This document shows positions 20,501 to 28,610 of a DNA stretch of 64,000 nucleotides, in pieces. The notes under the pieces were generated by a model, which was given only the letters and a program-made list of their open reading frames with translations, searched no databases and had not been told where the DNA came from. Position numbers and translations under genes: made by a program. The DNA comes from Terriglobia bacterium (GTDB taxonomy: Bacteria > Acidobacteriota > UBA6911), in assembly GCA_020072565.1 (NCBI GenBank), contig JAIQGI010000007.1, positions 237,056-301,055 on the forward strand, read 5' to 3'. The first letter of the stretch is position 1. Each line of letters starts with the position of its first letter.

Positions 20501-21669
20501 CAAATGCCCACTACTTCTTAGGACTGGCCTATGCACAGGACAAGCAGATGCAACGGGCGGAATCGGAATTCAATGAAGCCATCCAGAGGGACCAGAAACA
20601 CGTGGCTGCCCAAGTGAGCATGGCTGAACTCAAGCTGGCTGTCGGCGACGGCGGAGCCGCAATCCGTTATGCGCAAGAGGCGGTCAAGTTGAATCCCGAT
20701 CTGGATCATGCGCATCTCGTACTCGGAACCGCCTACATTACTCAGAAAGATTTCAGGAGAGCTGGCCCGGAACTCGAGGGGTTCCTGAAGCTGAATCCGG
20801 GCAATCCAGTCGCCTTGCATCGCCTTGGGCTCGCCTACGCCGGCCAGGGCGATATGCCGAAAGCGCAGGAATTGCTCGAGCGAGCCCTGAAAGCAAACCC
20901 CAAGAGCACGGAATCCCTGGCCGCACTCGCAGACATTCAGTTGGCGCAAAAAAAACCTGCCATGGCTATCCAGCGGATTAATCAGCACCTGGCTCAAAAT
21001 CCTGCCGATGGCAAAGCATACGAGCTTCTCGGCCAGCTGTTCACCAAGCTGAATGACCGCGCGCAAGCAGAGCAAGCCTACAGGAAAGCACTATCAGCGG
21101 ATAGGAACAGCTTTTCCACCTATGCCCTGCTTGGGCAGCTCTACATGGATCGAAAAGCCAGCGACCAGGCGATCGGCACCTTCGAGAGTGCCTTGAAAGA
21201 GAATCCCAAGTCGGTGGAAGCCAACACCATGCTCGGCATAATCTATCAATCGCTGAAGACCGATCCGGAAAAAGCCAAGAATTACTACCGAGAGGCCTTG
21301 AAGAGTGACCCGCAATTTCCGGTGGCCGCCAACAACCTAGCCTGGATACTCGCAGAGTCGGGAGGAAGTCTCGAGGAAGCTCTGAAGCTCGGCAAGATGG
21401 CAGAGGAGAGAATGCCGGACTCGACGGAGGTAAGAGATACACTGGCATGGATTTACTATAAGCAAGGCGCCTACAGGACGGCAATTGATCTGCTCCTCGA
21501 TTGTGTCAGAAAAGAGCCTCAAAACTCCTCGTTCCTGTTTCACCTGGGGATGAGCTATTTCAAGAACGGCGATCCGAAAAAGGCGAAGGAAGTGTTGTCC
21601 CAGGCTACCAAGCTGGACCCGAATCTGTCCGCTATGCCGGAAGTTAAGAGCATTTTATCAAAATCTTGA
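17557..21669 (+). CDS. PEP-CTERM system TPR-repeat lipoprotein, second copy
   Basis: A 1370-residue paralogue of the preceding gene. It has a signal peptide with lipobox ITGSC (Cys near residue 28), then SQDPKQLIETGKSYFDQKKYGDAL and a continuous TPR array ending in a HLGMSYFKNGDPKKAKEVL unit, like its neighbour. Both proteins share the order of diverged repeats (for example ARLILGSAYLNKKDYRSA against ARLILGSAYGSKRDYQRA), so they arose by duplication of the whole gene. The start ATG is preceded by TTTGGAGG. The two copies could form hetero-assemblies or serve different polysaccharides; this is inference. The R1 repeat follows 19 bp after the stop. Confidence 0.9.
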   Translation: MAAITIHAARKIAITLLLITLLLITGSCSQDPKQLIETGKSYFDQKKYGDALIQFRKAVQADPRLAEAHYQLGRTYLVSSYFAEAKQELMTAVDLDPNHLQAQLKLGNLLLLDRKAAEARGKAELILKRDPKNVRALILFANSYAGVIDLNNSIEELWIGYRVEPRLLPSYLDLGADLNARRNPELAEQIYQKAISSDDRSVEARLALANFYLYSKRPADAEATLKSALALDPKSVDANQALGFFYLQDRKLDLAEQVYKELQELYPKDVGHSMVLAGFYLAAEKVDKSIATLQQMVAADPKYLLARKRLADIYLNQRSFELAANQADEILKQSASDGDARLIKGRVLLYQKKTSESLAEFQTVVKASPGSAWAHYFLGLAYLQAGDRLHADEELSSALKRDETLFQANLAMAQLRLDTGDFESAVRYAKQALNLNPNVSEAHLILGSAYASLGDAQNGSHELEDFVRINPDNLAGLRNLGLLYMAQGEQDRAEAKFDAALKADPKDSDTLVALANLYASQKRPDKSVQRISQAIAQFPNEARLYEVLGQFYLTQNNREKAEQAYQKVAQLDAKNRPTILADYYAQVGNPEKSIEVLQTVLKERPANTSARSRLAEIYLGLKAYDKATSTTDEILKQDAKNSDALLLKGRILLAQGKSAEAIPQLTGAVSSQPGSATARYFLGAAYLQSNNPLRAEAEWTEAIKTAGRFIQPYIALAQLKLNAGDSDSAIRHAQRALNINRDSAEARLILGSAYLNKKDYRSAVAALQEYVKRNPKSATGFQRLGLAYLAQGNFQQAEASLEDALKCDAGFMDALVSLTNLNVSQQRPDKAIQRLNQQIALLPRQPRLYQLLGEVYLTQKNNAKAEEAYKKAAEVDPKDLNHRLLLTDFYERTGRPEKALETLQELIKNAPTNLDLQKRLGNLYLSQKSFDKGLKLADDILKGSPKDLDARVLKGRVLLAQGKNGAAISELRNAVNDNRNSANAHYFLGLAYAQDKQMQRAESEFNEAIQRDQKHVAAQVSMAELKLAVGDGGAAIRYAQEAVKLNPDLDHAHLVLGTAYITQKDFRRAGPELEGFLKLNPGNPVALHRLGLAYAGQGDMPKAQELLERALKANPKSTESLAALADIQLAQKKPAMAIQRINQHLAQNPADGKAYELLGQLFTKLNDRAQAEQAYRKALSADRNSFSTYALLGQLYMDRKASDQAIGTFESALKENPKSVEANTMLGIIYQSLKTDPEKAKNYYREALKSDPQFPVAANNLAWILAESGGSLEEALKLGKMAEERMPDSTEVRDTLAWIYYKQGAYRTAIDLLLDCVRKEPQNSSFLFHLGMSYFKNGDPKKAKEVLSQATKLDPNLSAMPEVKSILSKS

Positions 21670-21687
21670 ATTCCGATTGGCTCCTTG

Positions 21688-21858
21688 GCCCGGATTATTC
21701 ATGAATGAATGGCCAAGACAGATCTCCGGACGCCGAAAAGCGCGGCCGTCCGCCGACAGTTTTGCTCTTGTCAGCGTATAGGCAGTTTTGCCGCCCCGCA
21801 GGGGTCACGGCTTCGCGCTGATCGGGCTTGCCATGCAACTTCAGGAATAATTCAGGTT
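21688..21858 (+). repeat. R1 dispersed repeat, full copy
   Basis: It starts CCCGGATTATTCATGAATG just behind the second TPR gene and ends CAGGAATAATTCAGG. The interior is shared with the copy at 12772, including TTTTGCCGCCCCGCAGGGG. Orientation relative to the upstream gene is the same as at epsI and prsK. Confidence 0.78.
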
Positions 21859-21876
21859 GGCTGTGTTTTTCGAAAG

Positions 21877-21893
21877 TGTCGCTAACGTTTACA
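21877..21893 (+). promoter_or_regulatory. predicted PrsR operator (PEP-CTERM box), distal site
   Basis: TGTCGCTAACGTTTACA fits TGT-N11-ACA and ends in TTTACA. A second site of the same form lies exactly 90 bp downstream, and both precede a sigma-54 promoter of a PEP-CTERM gene. PrsR is the obvious candidate to bind. The assignment to PrsR is inference; the sequence pattern is direct. Confidence 0.65.
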
Positions 21894-21966
21894 ATGACTG
21901 AATTCTCGATATCTCATTGATGAACAATCACTTGCGATGCATTCACTCAAATCCGCTTTTTCCAAG

Positions 21967-21983
21967 TGTAGCTGTTCTTTACA
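21967..21983 (+). promoter_or_regulatory. predicted PrsR operator (PEP-CTERM box), proximal site
   Basis: TGTAGCTGTTCTTTACA matches the distal site in TGT, GCT and TTTACA and shares AG before and A after it. Its end is 112 bp upstream of the -24 GG of the sigma-54 promoter, a normal distance for an enhancer-binding protein site. Confidence 0.68.
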
Positions 21984-22093
21984 AATTCAAGCATGTCCCA
22001 AGGGTAGCCGGGCTCCCAGGGGATTCCTACCATCGATTCATTTAATTGAAAACAAATGAAATACCTCATGTCGAACATATTCCTTCTGTTTTC

Positions 22094-22109
22094 GGCACGG
22101 TACTTGCTT
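22094..22109 (+). promoter_or_regulatory. sigma-54 promoter of PEP-CTERM gene
   Basis: CGGCACGGTACTTGCT differs from the consensus TGGCACG-N4-TTGCT only at the first base. The invariant GG (22095-22096) and GC (22107-22108) are separated by exactly 10 nt. The start codon is about 65 nt downstream. Confidence 0.85.
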
Positions 22110-22173
22110 TAATCAGGCTGAGCATCAAGAGGGATGGCCGTAGGGGCCCTTCCCAATCGATGGAGGAATCACA

Positions 22174-22875
22174 ATGAGACGTCTCGCAGCTCTTTCACTC
22201 ATCGCTTTGGCAGTTCTGATTTTGGGAATGCCCGCTTACGCCGGACCGATATTACGTCTGACTGATGTTACAAAATCGATACAGATCGCGATCGGCGATA
22301 ACACCACCCTGGATCTCGATCCTACCGTTGGCGTTATCACTATTAGCGTTAACCTGGCCAATCAGACTCTGTTCCCCGGTTCAACTTCCACCTGGACGGT
22401 CAATGCGACAACGGGTTTAACCAAACCTTATCAGGGCACAGCCATCGTTCCGAGCATGGATCTGAATTCGGTCGATGCGAAAGGCCCCGGTACTTTAGTG
22501 ATTGAATTCACTGATACCGATTTCGGGCCTCTCCCGGTCAACTACTCTTATGTGGGCGACATCGGCGGGACTACGGTGGGCAAGGTGAGCTACAATGCCT
22601 ACTTAGATCCTGGAAATGTGGCGTTTGCTCCGACGGTGAGCCTCTTTGGCATCGGGCCCTTCGGACCTGGAGGTTTCAATGGAACCGGCACCTCTGGGGC
22701 ATTAACCGCTGCTTTCCCTTACTCCATCACCCAGTTGGTGACAATCGTTCACACCACAACGGGAACGTCGAGTTTTGACGCCACCCTCACGGCGGTGCCC
22801 GAACCATCAGCTCTACTCTTGCTCGGTTCCGGACTCGCAGCTTTGGGGGTTTGGCGGTTGCGCAAGCGGAACTAG
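22174..22875 (+). CDS. PEP-CTERM sorting-domain protein
   Basis: A 233-residue exported protein. The signal peptide is MRRLAALSLIALAVLILG with cleavage near AYA-GP, followed by a beta-rich, Gly/Thr/Val-rich body. The C-terminus is VPEPSALLLLGSGLAALG followed by the basic tail WRLRKRN: the PEP motif, membrane helix and Arg-rich end recognised by exosortase. The body matches no family I know. The gene stands alone between a sigma-54 promoter with paired upstream boxes and a strong terminator, and has a GGAGGA ribosome site. It is therefore a likely PrsK/PrsR-controlled substrate of the local exosortase. Confidence 0.93.
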   Translation: MRRLAALSLIALAVLILGMPAYAGPILRLTDVTKSIQIAIGDNTTLDLDPTVGVITISVNLANQTLFPGSTSTWTVNATTGLTKPYQGTAIVPSMDLNSVDAKGPGTLVIEFTDTDFGPLPVNYSYVGDIGGTTVGKVSYNAYLDPGNVAFAPTVSLFGIGPFGPGGFNGTGTSGALTAAFPYSITQLVTIVHTTTGTSSFDATLTAVPEPSALLLLGSGLAALGVWRLRKRN

Positions 22876-22903
22876 AACACATCGCATTTATTACGGCGTT
22901 TAA

Positions 22904-22941
22904 AAAGAACCTCATCCCTTCGGGGTGAGGTTCTTTTTTTT
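22904..22941 (+). terminator. intrinsic terminator
   Basis: AAAGAACCTCATCCC and GGGTGAGGTTCTTT form a 15-bp stem closed by TTCG and followed by a T-run. It ends the PEP-CTERM transcript unit. Confidence 0.93.
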
Positions 22942-22956
22942 GCTCATCGATCAGGT

Positions 22957-23072
22957 TCATGCGGCGGGGGCATCGAGAGTACGGCGGGCCAACACCTCAG
23001 CAGCCAGTTTCTCCTGTCCCTCCGTAGTCGGATCCCAGCTGAACTGCTCGTCGAAACGACGCACAGCCGGTG
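22957..23072 (-). pseudogene. 3' end remnant of a glycosyltransferase gene
   Basis: On the minus strand the last codons read RFDEQFSWDPTTEGQEKL, then about 14 more residues and a TGA. The intact glycosyltransferase at 30622 ends RFAEQFSWDPTTEGQEKL in the same way. The DNA is nearly identical over more than 50 bp (around 23010-23060 and 30672-30722). The rest of the gene is missing; transposase remnants follow. It is either the scar of a duplication or the left boundary of an inserted island. Confidence 0.85.
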
Positions 23073-23272
23073 CGTGACCTATGAATCCATCTTCCACCGG
23101 TGACCTTCCGAAGTGGCACTCCCTAGCAGCGGAGATGGGTGTGCGCAGTGCGCACATTTGAACTGAACAGAGAGTGTCGATGAAAGGGAAACAGCAGAAC
23201 TTTTGTACGCGTCCGGTGAACCCATGACGCGATTTTCCCGGGATGAATGGTTCTGTTGTGACAGGGCGTGGA

Positions 23273-23420
23273 TCAGAGAACGGCTGCCGCCCGTGCCGTC
23301 TTCCACTTGTCGTGCAGCAAATCCTCCAGGTTGTTCTGAGGATGTGTGCTGATGCGTTGAAGAATGTCGCGCAGGTATTCGAATGGATCGACGCCGAGAC
23401 GTTTGCACGTCGTTGTGATG
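23273..23420 (-). pseudogene. IS66 transposase (TnpC) C-terminal remnant
   Basis: KRLGVDPFEYLRDIL followed by THPQNNLEDLLHDKWK is the conserved C-terminal element of IS66-family TnpC transposases. The catalytic DDE core is absent. At about 23420 the sequence changes abruptly into an IS21 fragment in another frame. Between 23073 and 23272 there is only IS-like non-coding DNA. Confidence 0.8.
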
Positions 23421-23943
23421 CTCGTCGCAAGAGAAGGCATATAGCTTGCGCTTGTCCTCCTGGTATTCGAGCGTGCCGAAGTGACACCAGTCAATCTCAA
23501 AGCGATCACCAGGGCTGGAGTCGACACGAACGAAAGCACGCGGCGGCCGCACTATCTTGCGCACCGTCTTCAGGTACTGCTGCAAGATCGTCAGGCCCCC
23601 TTCGTGACCCAGGGACGCAGCCGGTCGGCAAGAACCACGTCGCTTGCCTCTGGATCCGTGTCCATGAGCTCGCGAATGACCGGCTTGAACGCATATCGAG
23701 GTTGGTCTTTGTCGGCTGCCTGACAATGGGCGGCGGCGCAGGAGAACACTCGTACTTGACAACCGCGTCGCGGCTGACATGGAGTTTGCGGGCCACACGC
23801 CGGACCGACCATCGTTCCCCGTACCGCAAACGGTAGATCGAATCAATCCTGACAAGTGGCGGCGGAGCAAATCTTCTGGTCGGGAAGGAAGCAGGCAGGA
23901 AAACCTCTCCGCAATATGGGCAGATGCAGGGTTGAACGATCAT
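23420..23943 (-). pseudogene. IS21-family IstA transposase remnant, frameshifted
   Basis: Three successive frames give parts of one protein. The first is a zinc-finger-like CPYCGEVFL start with the helix-turn-helix RWSVRRVARKLHVSRDAVVKY. The second is KPVIRELMDTDPEASDVVLADRLR. The third is GGLTILQQYLKTVRKIVRPPRAF, with DSSPGDRFEIDWCHFGTL at the beginning of the DDE core. The C-terminal two thirds of the core are missing. At least two frameshifts make it inactive, and no IstB partner is present. Confidence 0.8.
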
Positions 23944-24656
23944 GTCGGTTCTCCCGAAAGGAAACTGGTCAGACTCCAAAGCGCTGAGTATGCTCCAGGA
24001 GATCGCGTCAATCCGTCGCTCTATGTGTAGAAGGTGACTAGAGAGTTTTTCTTCTACCTCCTCGCAGATGTTTTCTATTTAATTGAATTCTATTGCTGAT
24101 GTAGTGCGGCAGGCTCTGGATGCGATGTCCAGGCCATAGATCCGTTGGACTGAATGAGGATTCTCGCCGCCTCCCATTCGCCGTAGTCGATTTGAAAAAT
24201 ACTCGACTTTCTCGGCCTCCCTTCCAGACCGCATCCGGTTTCCCGCGCACTATCTGATCACGAGATCGACGAGCGTAACTTTTCGCAAGCAGGGAGATTA
24301 TCCGCTGTGCTGGAAGTGTAGGGACGTGTGTGAAAACTCCATATCCGGCAACATCGTTTTGGTGTAAAATCCCCTTTGTGATCGACTCGGGGCTCTGAGC
24401 AGTTGCAGCAGACGAGCGAAGTTAACACAACATCTTATCTCAGAACCTGAATTGCGGCCGCACCCAGGCTGTGATCCGAAATGCAGTCAATTCGGACTAT
24501 CCTTCTCAAACCGCGAATCGTTCCCGGTGAGGATCCGCATTGACGCAGCGAAAACTAGAGCCGAGCTGCATCCGATCTGCCGCTTCTTCGGCGCAGACGA
24601 GAAATAACTGCAGGAGGACAGGCGCTCCTGCATCCTATGTGGAGCGATTTTTCACC
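23944..24656. other. non-coding stretch before the radical SAM gene
   Basis: About 700 bp without a convincing gene, terminator or repeat family. The frame of the following gene is open back to TTG 24540, so the last 117 bp might be coding. It probably holds the promoter of the radical SAM gene, but I see no clear -35/-10 pair. Confidence 0.4.
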
Positions 24657-25721
24657 ATGCTACGACAGATTAGGCTTGAAGCGTCGACGGTTTGCCAGCT
24701 CAAGTGTCCAGTTTGTCCGACGGCGCGAGGCATCATTCGGAACGAATTGGGCTCCGGTTACCTCACACTTGCACGATTCCGGGAACTGGTCGATCGGAAT
24801 CCGCATATCTCCTGCATAGAGCTGTCCAATTGGGGCGAAGTGTTTTTGAACCCTGAGATCTATGAAATAGTGGAACATGCTTACAAGCAGAACGTCGTAT
24901 TAACCGCCGCCAACGGATCTAATTTCCAGTTTGTCAGCGAAAAAGTTCTCGAGGGATTGGTCCGATACAAGTTTGGCCTCATAGTTTGTGCCCTTGATGG
25001 CGCAAGCCAGGAGACATATGGCAGATACCGAGTAGGTGGAGATTTCCAGAAAGCAATACGGCATATCGAAATCATCAACTCTTTCAAGGAACGTTACCGA
25101 TCCCCCTTTCCACTTTTGCGCTGGCAGTTCATCCTCTTCGGACACAATGAGCGTGATATTCCTTCGGCCCGGGCATATGCCAAAAAACTGCGCATGAGTT
25201 TTCGGATCAGACCGAATTTTGATGAAAGTTATTCTCCCATTACCAACAGCGGTCCCATCCGCAAGAAAAGCCGGTCGGGGGTCTCGAGCCCGAACGGATA
25301 TTTAAAAAGTCATCGCACGATGTGGCTCGAAAAACATTTGTGCGGTGAATTGTGGCGATCGCCTCAAATCAACTGGGACGGCCGAATTCTCGGTTGCTGC
25401 ATCAACTATTGGGGAGACTTCGGCAACGCTTTTGGAAGGAGCCTCAGAGACGCTCTGAATTGCCCCCAACTCTTGCGAGCCAAAATGATGCTGCAGGGTA
25501 AGGCGGAACCACAAGAGGGTATTCCCTGTGCGACGTGCCATGTCTACCAGCGGATGCGATCTGCTAATGACTGGATAAAAGACAGGGATATTCTGGTGGG
25601 AAGACTTGTGAATAAAGAGTTCCTCTGCCTTCTCATTCAGCGTATCGGATGGAGAAGACTGGAACCGTTACTTCGAGTTATCGGCACCATAGGCAATCGG
25701 TTACTCTCTGAATTGGCATGA
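24657..25721 (+). CDS. radical SAM protein with SPASM-like C-terminus
   Basis: A radical SAM enzyme of about 354 residues. The [4Fe-4S] motif C-x3-C-x2-C occurs at the very N-terminus in STVCQLKCPVCPTARG. ELSNWGEVFLNPEI corresponds to the SAM-binding GGE-like strand. A Cys-rich C-terminal part (HLCGELWR, ILGCCIN, GIPCATCHVYQ) probably binds an auxiliary cluster. The substrate is unknown; such proteins often modify peptides or sugars. ATG 24657 gives a typical start shortly before the cysteine motif, but the frame is open to TTG 24540 and no clear ribosome site decides. The gene stands alone between IS66 and IS21 fragments, so it is probably mobile cargo. Confidence 0.75.
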   Translation: MLRQIRLEASTVCQLKCPVCPTARGIIRNELGSGYLTLARFRELVDRNPHISCIELSNWGEVFLNPEIYEIVEHAYKQNVVLTAANGSNFQFVSEKVLEGLVRYKFGLIVCALDGASQETYGRYRVGGDFQKAIRHIEIINSFKERYRSPFPLLRWQFILFGHNERDIPSARAYAKKLRMSFRIRPNFDESYSPITNSGPIRKKSRSGVSSPNGYLKSHRTMWLEKHLCGELWRSPQINWDGRILGCCINYWGDFGNAFGRSLRDALNCPQLLRAKMMLQGKAEPQEGIPCATCHVYQRMRSANDWIKDRDILVGRLVNKEFLCLLIQRIGWRRLEPLLRVIGTIGNRLLSELA

Positions 25722-25911
25722 GTATAAGGCCTTTCCTGTGTTTCTGCAGGCGGTTTCGGCCTTCCTGCTCCATTTCCAACTGTTTCAGCGACACATCATC
25801 GCCACAGCTAACAGCCAGATTTTGTCAACAAAACACCCTGAGAAGTCTGATGTGCGAACCGAGCCCACAAAGGTAGCTACGGAATCCGGGGGCAGGCTGT
25901 ATTGGAAAGGC

Positions 25912-26088
25912 CCAGTAGAGGATCTTCAGGCGATCGGTCCGGCGGTTGCAGAAAACCAGCAGATATCCTGCCAACGGGTTACAGCGGATGATGCGCTCCG
26001 CCATCATCGATAAACCGTCAAACAACCTGCGCATGTCGCACGGTACCGTGCACAGGTAAACCTTGATCGCGGCTGGGAAGCTCAGCAT
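25912..26088 (-). pseudogene. IS66 TnpB (Orf2) N-terminal remnant
   Basis: LSFPAAIKVYLCTVPCDMRR, then FDGLSMMAERII and DRLKILYW, are the conserved start of the IS66 accessory protein TnpB. Similarity stops at about 25912, before the usual WYKRLE segment. Its start overlaps the end of the TnpA remnant, the normal IS66 arrangement. Confidence 0.85.
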
Positions 26089-26441
26089 CGATCCGGTTCC
26101 ATGGCGGCCAGCACGGCGCGCAAAGTTTCTCCGTCAACACCTTTATGAATGCGAAGCCGACGACCGTCGCTGAGCACCAGCTCGATTCCGGCATCTGTGG
26201 CGGCTAGGTCATCGCTGACCAGGGCAAGACTCGCATGGCGCTGGTCACCAGCCGCCTTGCACAAAGTGCCTTTCCGAACGTCCGTCTCCAGGCGGCGCCG
26301 CTACCAGTAGAACTGGCTCACGGTCAACTTTCGCTGTCGGCAAAACTCGCGGATTGATAATCCGCTGCGCGCTGCTTCACCAATTGTTCTCTGCCAACGT
26401 CGATGCTTGCCCGGATCTATACATCTTCGACCTCGAGTCAT
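26082..26441 (-). pseudogene. IS66 TnpA accessory protein with an internal stop
   Basis: One reading frame gives WQRTIGEAARSGLSIREFC, then TVSQFYW, and after a TAG at 26298-26300 continues to LSDGRRLRIHKGVDGETLRA. In intact copies FYW is followed by a second Trp, so the amber codon is most simply a TGG-to-TAG change. The gene is otherwise near full length. The 270 bp to its right (26442-26713) hold no recognisable gene. Confidence 0.78.
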
Positions 26442-26713
26442 GTGTCCCTCCGTTAGTTCGCACACATGCGGCATGTACGTGTGCATTTGCTGGGAAGTAT
26501 CGCCCTGTTCCTTCAGGAGGGAAAGGATTGCCAGCTTTCTTCAGCTTTGAACGCAGCTGTTTAGCCTTGATTAGGAGAAGGGCTGATCACTCACCACCAA
26601 GAGGGCCTGCTTCCCAGTGGCATTCGTTTGGGTTTTATGCCCGGTAGCCCGTGGGCGGATACTGCCCTGGAGTCCAACAGGAGGCTACGGAAGCGCCACT
26701 CGATCGAGGAATG

Positions 26714-28564
26714 TCAAGATGGGTTTCCGGAGGCATCCGACGGTGTAAGCTCAACTGAGTAGATCATCTCCCTTGCGCTGCAGTGGCCCTTGTAAAGGCG
26801 CAAGGTCGCCAAACCATCACTGCTCCAACCCCTGATCTCCGATTGATAATCGAGACCTTGGACTTCCACTTTCGCTTCGGGGTAACAGCGAACGCAAAAC
26901 TGGACTGTTTGTAATCCCGAGTCTTTACGAAGAGTATCTTGAATTCGGAGGGAGTTCTCTCCGAGTTCGATGCGCCGCAAGAGGATCATGCCGGGTGCGG
27001 ACATCGGTTCGGGACATATTGGATCACCTGTCTGTATTCCGAGGTTATCGCGCAGGAGCTCCATCAAATGGGCCAATGCGATACGAAAACCACGAAACCT
27101 GACGCGAACGAAATCGTACTCTAACTCCAAACCTCCGGAATTTAGCGTCGCGTGCTTGGGTGCAGACGGAATGCACGCGGAGGAGCCGTGAACAATAACG
27201 GGTACGTAACCGACGGGGAGCACATTTAAGTGCTCCAGACCTCGCGCGTAACGGTACCACAGGAGGCTTGCGTGCCTGCGGAGGCGTCCGTCGGGCATGG
27301 ACGTCACCCCCCAATCCGTCGAAAAGGTCTTTGGAATCGCACCGATCAACCTTCGTTCCCCGATTCCGAGGTGCAATATGGTCGGTCCAAAATATCTGCG
27401 ATCGCGCACACGAGGGCTCCAGGAAGTGCGAACAAACACCTCCGCTGTAGAACGACAGAGCTTTGTGACTCCCAGGTCTACGGAACTCATCATCTGAATT
27501 GAGCTTGCCGCTGGAGCTTGTGGAGCTTGATATGTTGCAGGAGGGCAGAACAGGTCACCTAATAGTACATAGGCAGACGACGCAACTGAATACTCGCTCG
27601 GAACCGTATAACCGTCGCGCGACCAAGAGCACTCATCATTGCTCTCCGAACCTCGGAAGTAGTTCACTTGGAGCCACTCCGAACGTGTGCGTGGTGTACT
27701 GATGTAGACCCGCTCTTGTCTCCGAGCGAGGTGTAAGTAATGCTCGCGGTTTGATGGATCAAGTGCGGCAGCCATTTTGAGGCAGAAAATCGTGAGGCCA
27801 ACAGCAAACGTAGTATTATCTGAGCGACCGAAATACGAGAATCCACCTGCTGCCGTCATCAGAGGAACAATTTGCCGCATGCCTTCCACGAAGAGAGTCT
27901 TTATCCGCTCATCGGAACAAAACAGGTGACAGATGGCGAGCACAAACTGAAACTTCATACAGTACGTCGGAGGGAATTGCCGGTGATCCGCACCCGCCCT
28001 GGGCAGGTCCCAATAAAAACCCTCGGGGGACCGATATCGTTCAAATTGGGATATCGCAAATGCCAGCGCGGATCGCGCGACAGGCATACCAATCGCCAGG
28101 GGCCGCAGTAGCAGCTCAGCAGCTACCTGCAGAACATAAACATTGTTGCCACAAGGCCGATTGTAAACATCGCTGTATGTTGGTCGCGCATTGCGGCAGT
28201 GAGTTTCCAGAATCTGCCATAGTTCCGCGTGCTGAATTCGCTGGGAACGGAGAATCAACAGAGCCAAACAGTTTGCAAAGCTCGTAAATGCGTTTTCCTC
28301 GCCCTCTTCGTTCCAGATCCGCAGGCGTTCTGCAGCCCGGTTTAAGTCAATGGGGTTTCGGCCATCGAGCACGTACAAGAGGATTAACGCTAGGGCGAAA
28401 TAGGGCTCGGTGTAGAACGCCCAAGCTGGTTTCGCGCACATATCCTCTGTAACATAGTCATGCGGATATTCCCGAGCGATGGCCTCGACAACGGAGCGAG
28501 CAAACTCGATGGTCTCTGCCTTGCCTGTACGAACCGCGGGTTCGAAGGATTCCTCAGTGCCCAA
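26714..28564 (-). CDS. 616-residue protein, possible heparinase II/III-like helical-barrel enzyme
   Basis: Not firmly recognised. The first 370 residues are helix-rich with Trp/Tyr/Phe-lined segments (GFYWDLPRAGADHRQFPPTYC, NNVYVLQVAAELLL) reminiscent of an alpha/alpha toroid. The last 200 residues look beta-rich (VRFCVRC, RIQDTL, VEVQGLDYQSEIRGW). This order occurs in heparinase/alginate-lyase-type proteins, but no catalytic motif can be named. There is no signal peptide at the chosen start. The start is a TTG (28562-28564) with AAGG 7 nt upstream. It follows the nitroreductase gene by 46 bp on the same strand, suggesting a two-gene operon inside the island. Confidence 0.6.
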   Translation of the reverse strand: MGTEESFEPAVRTGKAETIEFARSVVEAIAREYPHDYVTEDMCAKPAWAFYTEPYFALALILLYVLDGRNPIDLNRAAERLRIWNEEGEENAFTSFANCLALLILRSQRIQHAELWQILETHCRNARPTYSDVYNRPCGNNVYVLQVAAELLLRPLAIGMPVARSALAFAISQFERYRSPEGFYWDLPRAGADHRQFPPTYCMKFQFVLAICHLFCSDERIKTLFVEGMRQIVPLMTAAGGFSYFGRSDNTTFAVGLTIFCLKMAAALDPSNREHYLHLARRQERVYISTPRTRSEWLQVNYFRGSESNDECSWSRDGYTVPSEYSVASSAYVLLGDLFCPPATYQAPQAPAASSIQMMSSVDLGVTKLCRSTAEVFVRTSWSPRVRDRRYFGPTILHLGIGERRLIGAIPKTFSTDWGVTSMPDGRLRRHASLLWYRYARGLEHLNVLPVGYVPVIVHGSSACIPSAPKHATLNSGGLELEYDFVRVRFRGFRIALAHLMELLRDNLGIQTGDPICPEPMSAPGMILLRRIELGENSLRIQDTLRKDSGLQTVQFCVRCYPEAKVEVQGLDYQSEIRGWSSDGLATLRLYKGHCSAREMIYSVELTPSDASGNPS

Positions 28565-28610
28565 CTTACAGCCTTTCCCAGTATGTCCGCATGGCAGCTT
28601 GCCAACAAGT

